Shown here: positions 53,219 through 62,082 of the stretch, piece after piece | How the letters are laid out: each line of letters starts with the position of its first letter | Position numbering within the stretch: position 1 is the first letter of the stretch | Origin: Aquibium sp. ELW1220 | GTDB taxonomy: Bacteria; Pseudomonadota; Alphaproteobacteria; Rhizobiales; Rhizobiaceae | Direction of reading: 5' to 3' | NCBI RefSeq assembly: GCF_030398385.1 | Contig: NZ_JAOAOQ010000005.1 | Location: forward strand, 1 to 64,000 | DNA: 64,000 bases | Made by a program: the position numbers and the translations under genes | Notes under the pieces: model-generated | Databases searched by the model: none | Told to the model about the DNA's origin: nothing | The model's input: the letters and a program-made list of their open reading frames with translations, nothing else

Positions 53219-53420
53219 GTTATCAAGGAGCAGCCTGCCGCGGACGCATGCGCCGCGCGGCGGGCAGCCATGCACCAAGAGCATGTCTGCCCGCCTGCGC
53301 CACCGCGCCGCCGGCTGGTCCGGACAGGTCGCAGTATCGCGAGCGCCCGTGCCCGCGATCCGCCCCTCGACGTGGCCGGCGTGCTCTTGACGGCTCCCTC
53401 GCCGCCAGCCAAATGGGCGC

Positions 53421-53876
53421 ATGTCCCTGACCCTTCCCATCGTCCGCCTGCCGCACGCGCAGGGCCTCGACCTGCCGGCCTACGAGACGGCGGGCGCCGC
53501 CGGGCTCGACCTGCGCGCCGCCATCCCCGAGGACCGAAAGCTGATCCTTCTGCCGGGGCGGCGCATGCTCGTGCCGACGGGGCTCGTCCTCGAACTGCCC
53601 GCGGGCTATGAGGGCCAGGTCCGTCCACGCTCCGGCCTCGCGCTCAAGCACGGCATCACCTGCCTGAATACGCCCGGCACGATCGACAGCGACTATCGCG
53701 GCGAAGTCCAGGTGCTGCTGGTCAATCTAGGCGACGAGGACTTCGCCATCACCCGCGGCATGCGCATCGCCCAGCTGGTCATTGCCCGGGTGGCGCGCGT
53801 TTCGGTCGAGGAGCGTACCCTGGCGGGCGAGACGACCCGCGGGAGCGGCGGCTTCGGCTCCACCGGAACCGCCTGA
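53421..53876 (+). CDS. dut: dUTP diphosphatase
   Basis: 151 residues, trimeric dUTPase. Motif 1 AAGLDLRAA, motif 2 RPRSGLALK, motif 3 [12 protein letters not shown] (catalytic Asp in IDSD and the Tyr over the base), motif 4 RIAQLVI and motif 5 [10 protein letters not shown]. It hydrolyses dUTP to dUMP, keeping uracil out of DNA. It is followed two bases later by the HAD gene. Confidence 0.96.
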   Translation: MSLTLPIVRLPHAQGLDLPAYETAGAAGLDLRAAIPEDRKLILLPGRRMLVPTGLVLELPAGYEGQVRPRSGLALKHGITCLNTPGTIDSDYRGEVQVLLVNLGDEDFAITRGMRIAQLVIARVARVSVEERTLAGETTRGSGGFGSTGTA

Positions 53877-53878
53877 TC

Positions 53879-54568
53879 ATGCGGCCAGGCCTCGTCATCT
53901 TCGATTGCGACGGGGTTCTGGTCGATACGGAGACGCTCTCCAACCACCGCCTCGCCGAATGGCTCTCTGCCGCCGGCTACGACACGACTTACGAACGCTG
54001 CAGGCTGCAGTTCGTCGGCCGGTCCATGAGTGCCGTGAAAGCCGAGGTCGAAGCCACCGGCGTCCTGCTTGGCGACGACTTCGTCGAACGCTGGAATGCC
54101 GGTCTCGCGGAACTCTTCGCCGGCCGCGTGCAGGCAATCCCGCATGTGCGCGGACAGGTCGAGGCGGTCCGGGGCGCCGGTATTCCCTACTGCGTCGCCT
54201 CCTCTGCCCGGGTCACCAAGATGCACCTGACGCTCGGCGCGACGGGGCTTCTGCCGCTCTTCGAGGACGTGCTGTTCAGCGCCTCCATGGTTGCCCGCGG
54301 CAAGCCTTTTCCCGACCTCTTCCTCCACGCAGCCTCGACCATGGGCCATGCGCCGGCCGACTGCGTCGTCATCGAGGACAGCGTGCCCGGAACGATTGCA
54401 GGCATCGCGGCAGGCATGCGCGTGCTCTCCTATTGCGGCGATCCGCACGGGGATCGCGCCGGCCTCGCGATGGCCGGTGGGGAGCTCTTCGACGACATGC
54501 GGGAGTTATCAGAATTGATCGGTCTGGCCCAACCCCGTCCCTTTGCTGGAATTCATCATCGCGCATAA
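53879..54568 (+). CDS. HAD-family phosphatase (beta-phosphoglucomutase-like)
   Basis: 229 residues. Motif I VIFDCDGVLVDTE with both catalytic Asp residues, motif II around CVASSARVTK, motif III Lys in ARGKPFPDLF and motif IV VIEDSVPG. The helical cap follows motif I, as in the Gph/PgmB group. It probably dephosphorylates a small sugar or nucleotide phosphate. The ATG lies three bases after the dut stop codon begins to clear, so the two genes are co-transcribed. Confidence 0.92.
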   Translation: MRPGLVIFDCDGVLVDTETLSNHRLAEWLSAAGYDTTYERCRLQFVGRSMSAVKAEVEATGVLLGDDFVERWNAGLAELFAGRVQAIPHVRGQVEAVRGAGIPYCVASSARVTKMHLTLGATGLLPLFEDVLFSASMVARGKPFPDLFLHAASTMGHAPADCVVIEDSVPGTIAGIAAGMRVLSYCGDPHGDRAGLAMAGGELFDDMRELSELIGLAQPRPFAGIHHRA

Positions 54569-54602
54569 TCTGCACGCGTCGGGCTTCCGACGGAGGCGGA
54601 TC

Positions 54603-55409
54603 ATGCGAGACGACAAGGGCGCGATCTTTCGCGCGTTGCATATGCGGCCGGGGGCCTTCCTCATTCCCAACCCCTGGGACGTCGGCACAGCGAAGTTCCT
54701 TGCCGCGATGGGCTTCGAGGCGCTTGCCACCACCAGCGCCGGCTATGCCTTCTCCCGCGGAAAGCCCGACGGCGGCGTGCCGTTCGACGAAATGATGGCG
54801 CATTGCAGGGAGATGGTCGCGGCGGTCCACCTCCCCGTCTCGGCGGACCTCGAGAAGGGCAAGGGCGACGCGCCCGACACCGCTGCCGAGACCATCTTCG
54901 CGGCTGAAGCAGCGGGGCTCGCTGGCTGCTCGATCGAGGATTATTCCGGCGATGAGGCGCATGCGATCTACGATTTCGGGCTGGCGGTGGAGCGCATCGC
55001 GGCGGCTGCGGACGCGGCCCACGCGCTGAAGCGCGACTTCGTGCTGACGGCGCGGGCGGAGAACTTCCTGCACGGCCGCCCCGATCTCGACGACACCATC
55101 CGCCGCCTGCAGGCCTTCGAGAAGGCGGGCGCCAACGTGCTCTATGCGCCGGGCCTCTCGACCATGGACCAGGTGAAGACGGTCTGTTCGGCGGTGACGA
55201 AGCCGGTGAACGTGCTGGCTATAGCTGGCTTCACCGTGCCGGCCCTCGCCGAAGCGGGCGTCAGCCGCGTCTCGCTCGGATCGAAGCTCACCACCGCCGC
55301 CTTCGGGGCCGTGGAAGCCGCCGCGCGCGAGATGCTCGACAACGGCACGTTCGACTATGCGCGGAAAGGGTACTCCTTCGCGAAGCTTCAGGCACTTTTT
55401 TCGGCCTGA
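54603..55409 (+). CDS. Isocitrate lyase/PEP mutase family protein
   Basis: 268 residues. IPNPWDVGTAKFLAAMGFEALATTS at the start, SADLEKGKGD and GCSIEDYSGDE (metal ligands), TARAENFLHGRPDL, and VNVLAIAGFTVPALAEAGVSRVSLG near the end are typical of the oxaloacetate-decarboxylase/carboxyphosphonoenolpyruvate-mutase-like group. The isocitrate-lyase cysteine loop (KKCGH) is absent, so C-C or P-C bond chemistry on a different small acid is likely. The ATG at 54603 has GGAGG seven bases upstream. Confidence 0.88.
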   Translation: MRDDKGAIFRALHMRPGAFLIPNPWDVGTAKFLAAMGFEALATTSAGYAFSRGKPDGGVPFDEMMAHCREMVAAVHLPVSADLEKGKGDAPDTAAETIFAAEAAGLAGCSIEDYSGDEAHAIYDFGLAVERIAAAADAAHALKRDFVLTARAENFLHGRPDLDDTIRRLQAFEKAGANVLYAPGLSTMDQVKTVCSAVTKPVNVLAIAGFTVPALAEAGVSRVSLGSKLTTAAFGAVEAAAREMLDNGTFDYARKGYSFAKLQALFSA

Positions 55410-55430
55410 CGAGGCGTCCCGTCGACAGCG

Positions 55431-55952
55431 TCACCGGCGCTCGATGACGAGCAGGGTCACGCCGGATGCATCCGAGAGAGCCGCGCGGTCGCCTTCGAGC
55501 GAGATCGTGTCGGCGCCGGACAGGGCTTGCGCTATCGCCTGTTCGGCCGCCATCACGGCCGGGTCGGGGCAGGCCATCCGCGTCATGACGGCCGGTCCCG
55601 CGTACCAGCTGGACCCCGACTGCCACACGCTCGTCCGAATCCGGTTGCAGCCGGCCGTTGCCTGTGCGCCGCCGTCGGCGGCGATGTCGAGTACGGCGGA
55701 TTCAGCCAGGCTCCGTTCGAAGGGGGCATAGCCGCCGCTCGCTTCGCCCGCCGCACCGAGGACGTGCCAGGGACCCGTCACATCTTCATCCACGCCCATC
55801 ACTCGTCCCGACGTCCCCGCGCGGACAATGAGCGTTTCGAAGGAGGATGGAGCGACCGCGCGTGCTCGCTCGGCCGAAGCCTCCACGGCCATCACGCCTG
55901 CAATGCCGACGCCAAGGGTCAGGAAGACGGCGGCGAGTTGCGGAAGCTTCAT
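55431..55952 (-). CDS. Exported META-domain (HslJ-like) protein
   Basis: 173 residues with a signal peptide (first 27 residues). The C-terminal part has the META pattern: ATAGCNRIRTSVWQSG, then AVMTRMACPDPAVMAAEQAI and GDRAALSDASGVTLLVI. META proteins are linked to motility and heat/novobiocin responses without a known activity. It is transcribed alone toward the PEP-mutase-like gene. Confidence 0.82.
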   Translation of the reverse strand: MKLPQLAAVFLTLGVGIAGVMAVEASAERARAVAPSSFETLIVRAGTSGRVMGVDEDVTGPWHVLGAAGEASGGYAPFERSLAESAVLDIAADGGAQATAGCNRIRTSVWQSGSSWYAGPAVMTRMACPDPAVMAAEQAIAQALSGADTISLEGDRAALSDASGVTLLVIERR

Positions 55953-56119
55953 GGCAGGTCCCCTCTGAGATTGGCGGTCGTGCAGACCTGCTCTTCTCTT
56001 GCCGCGATGCGGCTGAACCGGACCTGAACGCCTTGACGTGCGGGGTACGATCTGCGCGGCAGGCGAACCTATCCCGGCGTTCTGCGTTGCGGTGACTCAT
56101 TCCCAACAAGGAGTCCGTC

Positions 56120-56683
56120 ATGCCCGCCATCGCACGAACCCGCATCGCCATCCTCGCCACCCACGGCTTCGAGCAGTCCGAACTCGAGGTCCCGCTGAAG
56201 ACGTTGCGCGAGAAGGGTGCCACCGTCGACGTCGTCTCGCTTAAGGCCGGAGAGATCAAGGGCTGGGACGAAAAGGACTGGGGCGCAGCCGTCAGCGTCG
56301 ATCGCGTGCTGGCCGACGCCGAGCCCGCCGACTATGATGCGCTGGTCCTGCCGGGCGGCCAGATCAACCCGGATCTGCTCCGCATCGAGGACGATGCGAT
56401 CGACTTCATCAAGGGCTTTGACCGCGCCGGCAAGCCGATCGCCGCGATCTGCCACGCGCCCTGGCTGCTCGTCGAAGCCGGCCTGCTGAAGGGCCGCCGC
56501 GTCACCTCCTATCATTCGATCAGGACCGACGTCGTCAACGCCGGTGCCGAGTGGGTGGACGAGAGCGTCGTCCGCGACGGCCTGCTCGCCACGTCGCGCA
56601 ATCCGGGCGATCTCGAGAACTTCGTGGCGGCCATCGTCGAGATGGTGGAAGAGGGCGCCGCGACGCGCGAGGCAGCCGAGTAG
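56120..56683 (+). CDS. DJ-1/PfpI-family type 1 glutamine amidotransferase-like protein
   Basis: 187 residues. Nucleophile Cys111 followed by His112 in AAICHAPWLL, with the nearby Glu in GFEQSELEVP and the PGGQINPDLL loop. This is the YraA/PfpI branch. Members act as stress protease, chaperone or deglycase-like proteins. An AAGGAG site precedes the ATG. It is transcribed alone. Confidence 0.92.
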   Translation: MPAIARTRIAILATHGFEQSELEVPLKTLREKGATVDVVSLKAGEIKGWDEKDWGAAVSVDRVLADAEPADYDALVLPGGQINPDLLRIEDDAIDFIKGFDRAGKPIAAICHAPWLLVEAGLLKGRRVTSYHSIRTDVVNAGAEWVDESVVRDGLLATSRNPGDLENFVAAIVEMVEEGAATREAAE

Positions 56684-56788
56684 GCCAGTCTGGCGCCGCG
56701 ACCACTCGACCGGCGACAGCCGGCACCACGCCGGACTGTTGACACCGCCCGCGCGGCCCGCTCCACTCGGCGAAGCGAGGGAGGGGCC

Positions 56789-57790
56789 ATGGACACGCTC
56801 GAGGTGGTCGACATGCATACCGGCGGCGAGCCGGTACGGATCGTGCTCTCCGGCTATCCGGCTTTGCCGAAGGGCACCATCCTGGAGAAGCGCGCCCATG
56901 TCCGCGACCGGCTCGACCATCTGCGCCGCATCCTGATGTTCGAGCCGCGCGGCCACTATGACATGTATGGCGCCTTGCTGGTCGAGCCGGACCTGCCGGG
57001 GGCCGACATCGCGGTGCTCTTCATGCACAACGAGGGGTATTCCACCATGTGCGGCCATGCCGTCATCGCGCTCGGCCGCTATGCTGTCGACCACGGCCTC
57101 GTCACACCGGTGGAGCCGCTGACGACCGTCAACATCGAGTGTCCCTGCGGTATGGTGGTGGCCGAGGTCGAGGTGACGGACGGCAGGGCGGGCGCGGTGT
57201 CGTTCGAAAGCGTGCCATCCTTTCTCTTTGCAGCAGACCGGACCGTGGACGTGCCCGGTTTCGGTGAGATCCGCTTCGACGTCTCCTATGGCGGCGCCTT
57301 CTATGCGCTCGCCGATGCCGGCCAGTTCGGCCTCGCCTTCGGGAGGAGTCCCGCGCGGGCCTTCGTGGACGCCGCAGCCGCGCTGACCGAGGCGGTGCGG
57401 CAGTCGGTGCCGCTGTCCCACCCCGACAGTCCCGATCTCGCCTTCCTGTACGGCTCGATCCTCACCGATGGCGGCGACGGGGCGGGCGGCGTGGCGACCC
57501 GCAACGTCTGCGTCTTCGCCGACGCGCAGGTCGACCGTTCGCCGACCGGGTCCGGCGTCACCGCGCGGCTCGCCGCCATGCATGCGCGCGGCAGGGTCGC
57601 CCCGGGTGAGACCCGCCTGTTCGAATCGATCGTGGGGTCGCGCTTCACCGGCGCAGTTCTGCGCACCGCGTTGGCCGGCGATCGTGCCGCCATCATTGCG
57701 CGGGTTTCCGGCCGGTCCCACTATTCAGGCAAGGCAAGCTTCAGCGTCGAGCCGGATGACGAACTGGGCCGGGGCTTTCTCGTCGTCTGA
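56789..57790 (+). CDS. Proline racemase family, trans-3-hydroxy-L-proline dehydratase type
   Basis: 333 residues. The first catalytic cysteine is present (Cys88 in [11 protein letters not shown]). The second catalytic position is Thr253 (DRSPTGSG) instead of Cys. That Cys/Thr pair is the mark of trans-3-hydroxy-L-proline dehydratases, which make delta-1-pyrroline-2-carboxylate, rather than of true racemases (Cys/Cys). A GGAGGGG site precedes the ATG. No ketimine reductase for the product is seen next to it. Confidence 0.85.
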   Translation: MDTLEVVDMHTGGEPVRIVLSGYPALPKGTILEKRAHVRDRLDHLRRILMFEPRGHYDMYGALLVEPDLPGADIAVLFMHNEGYSTMCGHAVIALGRYAVDHGLVTPVEPLTTVNIECPCGMVVAEVEVTDGRAGAVSFESVPSFLFAADRTVDVPGFGEIRFDVSYGGAFYALADAGQFGLAFGRSPARAFVDAAAALTEAVRQSVPLSHPDSPDLAFLYGSILTDGGDGAGGVATRNVCVFADAQVDRSPTGSGVTARLAAMHARGRVAPGETRLFESIVGSRFTGAVLRTALAGDRAAIIARVSGRSHYSGKASFSVEPDDELGRGFLVV

Positions 57791-57876
57791 CGCATCGCAA
57801 GCGCTTCGCCGCGGGCCTATATGCGCCTGCAAGGATACAAACTTCCGCCCGCGGGCGGATCGAAGGGAGAGAACTG

Positions 57877-58839
57877 ATGAGCGAGAAGAAACCCGGTCGC
57901 GGCCGCGTCTACAACTCCATCATAGAGACGATCGGCGACACCCCGATCGTCCGCCTCGACAAGTTCGCGAAGGAAAAGGGCGTCGTCGCCCACCTGCTCG
58001 CCAAGCTCGAATTCTTCAACCCCATTGCAAGCGTCAAGGACCGTATCGGCGTGGCGATGATCGAGGCGATGGAGGCCGACGGCCGCATCAGGCCGGGCGA
58101 GACGACCCTCGTCGAACCGACCTCGGGCAACACCGGTATCGCCCTCGCCTTCGCCGCCGCGGCGAAGGGCTATCGCCTCATCCTCACCATGCCCGAGACC
58201 ATGTCGATCGAGCGCCGCAAGATGCTTGCGCTGCTCGGTGCCGAACTGGTCCTGACGGAAGGCGCGAAGGGCATGAAGGGCGCGATCGCACGGGCAGAGG
58301 AACTGGTGGCGACCATTCCCGGCGCCGTCATTCCGCAGCAGTTCGAGAACCCGGCCAACCCCGACATCCACCGCCGCACGACGGCGGAGGAAATCTGGAA
58401 CGACACCGCCGGCGCGGTCGACATCTTCGTCTCCGGCATCGGCACGGGCGGCACCATCACCGGTGTCGGCCAGGTGCTGAAGCAGCGCAAGCCGGGCCTG
58501 CAGGTCGTGGCGGTCGAGCCGGAGGCTTCGCCCGTGCTTTCCGGCGGCCAGCCGGGACCGCACAAGATCCAGGGGATCGGAGCGGGCTTTGCGCCGAAGA
58601 TCCTCGACACGTCGGTCTATAATGAGGTGGTGTCGGTTTCGAACGAGGATGCCTTCGCCAATGCACGGCTGCTGGCGAAGCTGGAGGGCGTTCCGGTCGG
58701 CATCTCGTCGGGAGCTGCACTGCAGGCGGCTGTCATCGTCGGCTCGCGGCCCGAGAACGCCGGCAAGACGATGGTGGTGATCATCCCGTCCTTCGCCGAG
58801 CGCTATCTGTCGACGGCGCTGTTCGACGGTCTCGGCTGA
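57877..58839 (+). CDS. cysK: Cysteine synthase A
   Basis: 320 residues. PLP lysine is Lys54 in [18 protein letters not shown] binds the substrate carboxylate; the [11 protein letters not shown] loop binds the PLP phosphate. It makes cysteine from O-acetylserine and sulfide. It is a plausible sulfide sink alongside the SQR at 8.3 kb. A strong GGGAGAGAA site precedes the ATG. Cystathionine beta-synthase-like enzymes are excluded by length and pattern. Confidence 0.93.
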   Translation: MSEKKPGRGRVYNSIIETIGDTPIVRLDKFAKEKGVVAHLLAKLEFFNPIASVKDRIGVAMIEAMEADGRIRPGETTLVEPTSGNTGIALAFAAAAKGYRLILTMPETMSIERRKMLALLGAELVLTEGAKGMKGAIARAEELVATIPGAVIPQQFENPANPDIHRRTTAEEIWNDTAGAVDIFVSGIGTGGTITGVGQVLKQRKPGLQVVAVEPEASPVLSGGQPGPHKIQGIGAGFAPKILDTSVYNEVVSVSNEDAFANARLLAKLEGVPVGISSGAALQAAVIVGSRPENAGKTMVVIIPSFAERYLSTALFDGLG

Positions 58840-58848
58840 GAGCGGACG

Positions 58849-59007
58849 CTACTGGAAGGTGATGCGCGCACCGGTGGAGACCACGTCGCGCTGGCGCGCG
58901 CAGGCCGGACCCGGTCCCCGCATGTAGTGCTGCTCCGGCCTGTAGCGCGGCGCGAAAAAATTGCGGATTGCCGCAGCACAACCGATCAAGCTGCTCCAGA
59001 ACGCCAT
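58849..59007 (-). CDS. Possible 52-residue protein
   Basis: A short frame starting MAFWSSLIGCAAAIRNFFAP, with a hydrophobic N-terminus and a C-terminal part containing two cysteines and several arginines. AAGGACGG lies upstream at a slightly long distance. No family is recognised; it occupies the gap between cysK and the hydratase gene. The rest of that 400-base gap (59008-59239) shows nothing recognisable. Confidence 0.3.
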   Translation of the reverse strand: MAFWSSLIGCAAAIRNFFAPRYRPEQHYMRGPGPACARQRDVVSTGARITFQ

Positions 59008-59239
59008 TGTATCGATTCCCGTCCTTCGGACTGTCCCTTCCGAATGGAGATGCAAAGTATCAGAGCAAGATGAATGCTCGGTGAATTTCCTCACGCTGCG
59101 CGCTGGAGATCATATGATGGTTTCCATTTCGTAAACCCGCAGCGGGCCGTTTCGGCATCGCTTTTCATCCCGCGTCGACCGCCGTATGAAAGCATCCGCT
59201 GCAGTGCAGCATGCACCACACCCGAAGGAAGGCGAGAAG

Positions 59240-59707
59240 ATGGCCGAGACGACGCACCCACTGGAAAAACTCGCCGGCAAGGTGGGGCAGGAGATCGGCG
59301 TGTCCTCCTGGATCATTGTCGACCAGGCTATGATCGACCAGTTCGCCGCGACCACGCGCGACCACCAGTGGATTCATGTCGATGTGGAGCGTGCCCGTCG
59401 CGAAAGCCCCTTCGGCGCGACGATCGCCCACGGCTACCTGACGCTCTCACTCGTTCCCGTGATGAGCTACGAGATCGGGGCCGTGCCGGATAGCATTGGC
59501 GCCACGTTGAACTACGGGCTCGACAAGGTCCGCTTCCTGTCGCCCGTGAAGGCGGGCAGTCGCGTGCGCATGCACAGCACACTGATCTCGCTCGAGGAAA
59601 AGACCCCGGGCCAGCATCTCATGAAGTGCTCCAGCACGATCGAGATCGAGGGCGAGCCGCGCCCGGCCCTGATCGCCGAGACCCTGGCTCTCCTCATCAT
59701 CGGTTGA
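59240..59707 (+). CDS. MaoC-family (R)-specific enoyl-CoA hydratase-like protein
   Basis: 155 residues with a hot-dog fold. The hydratase motif is nearly complete: FAATTRDHQWIHVDVERARR (catalytic Asp and His) and FGATIAHGYLTLSL. It probably hydrates enoyl-CoA esters. The ATG at 59240 follows GGAAGGCGAG; the open frame 18 codons upstream lacks support. Confidence 0.9.
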   Translation: MAETTHPLEKLAGKVGQEIGVSSWIIVDQAMIDQFAATTRDHQWIHVDVERARRESPFGATIAHGYLTLSLVPVMSYEIGAVPDSIGATLNYGLDKVRFLSPVKAGSRVRMHSTLISLEEKTPGQHLMKCSSTIEIEGEPRPALIAETLALLIIG

Positions 59708-59799
59708 CAGAGAGTGGTGTCAGACCTGCCCGCACTGCGGCAGCACGTCGCAGAGGGCAGGAATCGCAGAAAAAACATGACCTTGATGATCAAGTCCAC

Positions 59800-59816
59800 T
59801 TTAGAATAATTCTAAA
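59800..59816. promoter_or_regulatory. Irr-type iron control box
   Basis: TTTAGAATAATTCTAAA is a perfect 17-base palindrome matching TTTAGAA-N3-TTCTAAA, the site of the heme/iron regulator Irr in rhizobia and relatives. A second palindrome, CTTGAT-G-ATCAAG, lies at 59782-59794. Downstream, TTGACA at 59852 and CTTTAT at 59875 (17-base spacer) make a sigma70-type promoter. An alternative promoter (TTGATG, AATAAT) would overlap the box itself. Confidence 0.7.
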
Positions 59817-59970
59817 ACATTGATTTCAATAGGGTTTTCCTCGCAGTTCCGTTGACAGCCGGCGCATCCGGAGTCTTTATGGTCTCCGAGTGGGGCCTCA
59901 TCGACCACGCAGGGGCTGTGTCTTGCCGCGCGTATCAGGCCCCAGAACCCGACTTTCGAGGGAACGGATC

Positions 59971-61251
59971 GTGCCGGCAAAGACCATTCGAACGACCGCA
60001 CTGATGCTTGCGATGAGCGTGTCCCTTGGCTCGACCGCTGCGTTCGCCGAAGCAGATCCGTCGGCCGTTCTCGCCACCTATTCCGACATCGCGCTGGCCA
60101 AATACGAAGATTCACTCGTCACGGCGAAGGCGCTGGACGCTGCCGTCGACGCGTTCCTGGACTCGCCGTCCGAGGCGACTCTCGCCACGGCGCGCGCCGC
60201 CTGGAGGGAGGCGCGGATTCCCTACCAGCAGACCGAGGCCTTTCGCTTCGGCAATCCGATTGTCGACGACTGGGAGGGGCGGGTCAACGCCTGGCCTCTC
60301 GATGAAGGACTGATCGACTATGTCGACCCCAGCTACGGCTCCGAATCCGACGACAACGGGCTCTACACCGCGAACGTGATCTCCAATCCGACCATCGAGA
60401 TCAACGGCACCGGTGTCGACGCCTCCCAGATCACGCCTTCCTTCCTATCCGGGACCCTGCAGGAGGCCGGCGGCATCGAGGCCAATGTCGCCACCGGTTA
60501 CCACGCGATCGAGTTCCTGCTCTGGGGGCAGGATCTGAACGGCACCGGACCCGGCGCCGGCGACCGTCCCTTCACCGATTACGATGCGGCCAACTGCACT
60601 GGCGGCAACTGCGACCGGCGCGCACATTATCTCGACGCGGCGACCGACCTGCTTGTCTCCGACCTCGAGGAGATGGTCGGCAATTGGCAGCCGGGCGGCG
60701 CAGCTCGCGCCCACCTGATGGAAGGCGATCCACGTAAGGGCCTCGCGGCGATCCTCACCGGGCTCGGATCGCTCTCGTATGGAGAACTCGCGGGCGAGCG
60801 CATGAAGCTCGGTCTGCTTCTGCACGATCCCGAGGAGGAGCACGACTGCTTCTCCGACAACACCCACATATCGCATCTCTACGACGCCATCGGCATCCGC
60901 AACGTCTACCACGGCAGCTATACCCGGGTTGACGGTTCGGTCGTCGACGGTGCTTCGATTGCCGATCTCGTGAAGGACGCCGATCCCGCACTCGACGCCG
61001 AACTGTCGACCAAGCTCGATGCGACGGTCGCGGCGATGGAGGCAATGGCGGCGCGCGCCGAGGCGGGCGAGGCCTACGACCAGATGATCGGCGAAGGGAA
61101 TGCCGAGGGCAACGCCGCCGTGCAGGCCGGCATCGACGGGCTCATCGACCAGACCCGATCGATCGAACGCGTGGTCGCGACCCTGAAGCTCGACGCCATC
61201 GAGTTCGAAGGCTCTGACAGCCTCGACAATCCGAACGCGGTCTTCCAGTGA
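59971..61251 (+). CDS. Imelysin-family (IrpA-like) iron-regulated protein
   Basis: A 426-residue periplasmic protein. GTG start preceded by GAGGGAA; signal peptide to about STAAFA. The family motif G-x-H-x-x-E is in TGYHAIEFLLWGQDL, with RAAWREARIPYQQTEAFRFGNP and HDCFSDNTH also typical. Imelysins take part in iron uptake at the outer face of the cell. Its position after an Irr box supports iron control. It heads an operon with bfd, bfr and di-heme oxidoreductase genes. Confidence 0.9.
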   Translation: MPAKTIRTTALMLAMSVSLGSTAAFAEADPSAVLATYSDIALAKYEDSLVTAKALDAAVDAFLDSPSEATLATARAAWREARIPYQQTEAFRFGNPIVDDWEGRVNAWPLDEGLIDYVDPSYGSESDDNGLYTANVISNPTIEINGTGVDASQITPSFLSGTLQEAGGIEANVATGYHAIEFLLWGQDLNGTGPGAGDRPFTDYDAANCTGGNCDRRAHYLDAATDLLVSDLEEMVGNWQPGGAARAHLMEGDPRKGLAAILTGLGSLSYGELAGERMKLGLLLHDPEEEHDCFSDNTHISHLYDAIGIRNVYHGSYTRVDGSVVDGASIADLVKDADPALDAELSTKLDATVAAMEAMAARAEAGEAYDQMIGEGNAEGNAAVQAGIDGLIDQTRSIERVVATLKLDAIEFEGSDSLDNPNAVFQ

Positions 61252-61313
61252 ACGGGGGCCGACCCTGCTTCTAGCCAATGGCCTGACGGCCACCAGCCGG
61301 GACGAAGTGTGAA

Positions 61314-61625
61314 ATGCTTGTTTGCCAGTGCAACATGATCAAGCAGAGCGAAATCGAGCAGACCATCGTCGACCTGCTCGACGCCGATCCGTGGCAGCTC
61401 ATCGTGCCTGCGAAGGTTTACCACGCCCTCTCCAAGCGAGGTCGCTGTTGCGGCTGTTTCCCAAATGTGGTGGAAACGATCATCCGGGTCACCGAGGAGT
61501 ACCACGCGCGTTCGGAGGCGAGCGCCGTGGAGATCGTTTCACACCTGGACCGCGTGCGCAGTCTGCGCGGTCAATATGGGAGCAGGCGCCATGAAGGGCG
61601 AACCACAAGTCATCGAGCGGCTTAA
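61314..61625 (+). CDS. bfd: Bacterioferritin-associated ferredoxin-like [2Fe-2S] protein
   Basis: 103 residues, with cluster cysteines in LVCQCNMI (Cys4, Cys6) and [10 protein letters not shown] (Cys45/46, Cys48), as in Bfd. The C-terminus is longer than in Escherichia coli Bfd and overlaps the next gene by 35 bases. Bfd donates electrons to bacterioferritin so that stored ferric iron can be released. The location just before bfr fits that partnership. Confidence 0.88.
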   Translation: MLVCQCNMIKQSEIEQTIVDLLDADPWQLIVPAKVYHALSKRGRCCGCFPNVVETIIRVTEEYHARSEASAVEIVSHLDRVRSLRGQYGSRRHEGRTTSHRAA

Positions 61626-62076
61626 CGAAGCTCTGTTCCTGGAGCTGGGCGCGGTCAACCAGTACTGGCTTCACTATCGTCTTCTCGACGACTGGGGTTA
61701 TGCCAAGCTCGCCAAGAAGGAGCGCGAGGAATCCATCGAGGAGATGCATCACGCCGACAAGATCATCGAGCGGATCATCTTCCTGGAGGGGCATCCGAAC
61801 CTTCAGTCGGTCGGCGCGCTGCGGATCGGCGAGAATGTCAAGGAAGTGCTCGAGGCGGATCTGGCCGGCGAGTACGATGCGCGAACCTCCTACAAGAAGT
61901 CGCGCGAGATCTGCCAGCAGCTCGGAGACTATGTCACCATGCAGCTCTTCGAAGATCTGCTGAAGGACGAGGAAGGCCATATCGATTTTCTCGAGACGCA
62001 GCTCGACCTCATGAAGTCGATCGGCGAGGAGAAATACGGTCTTCTGAACGCCGCTTCGGCTGACGGCGACGACTGA
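61591..62076 (+). CDS. bfr: Bacterioferritin
   Basis: 161 residues. All canonical residues are at the textbook positions: ferroxidase ligands Glu18, Glu51, His54, Glu94, Glu127, His130 and the heme ligand Met52 (EEMHHAD). It stores iron as a ferric mineral in a 24-subunit shell. GGGAGCAGG precedes the ATG, which lies inside the end of bfd, so the two are translationally linked. Irr control would tie storage to iron status. Confidence 0.96.
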   Translation: MKGEPQVIERLNEALFLELGAVNQYWLHYRLLDDWGYAKLAKKEREESIEEMHHADKIIERIIFLEGHPNLQSVGALRIGENVKEVLEADLAGEYDARTSYKKSREICQQLGDYVTMQLFEDLLKDEEGHIDFLETQLDLMKSIGEEKYGLLNAASADGDD

Positions 62077-62082
62077 GGCACG

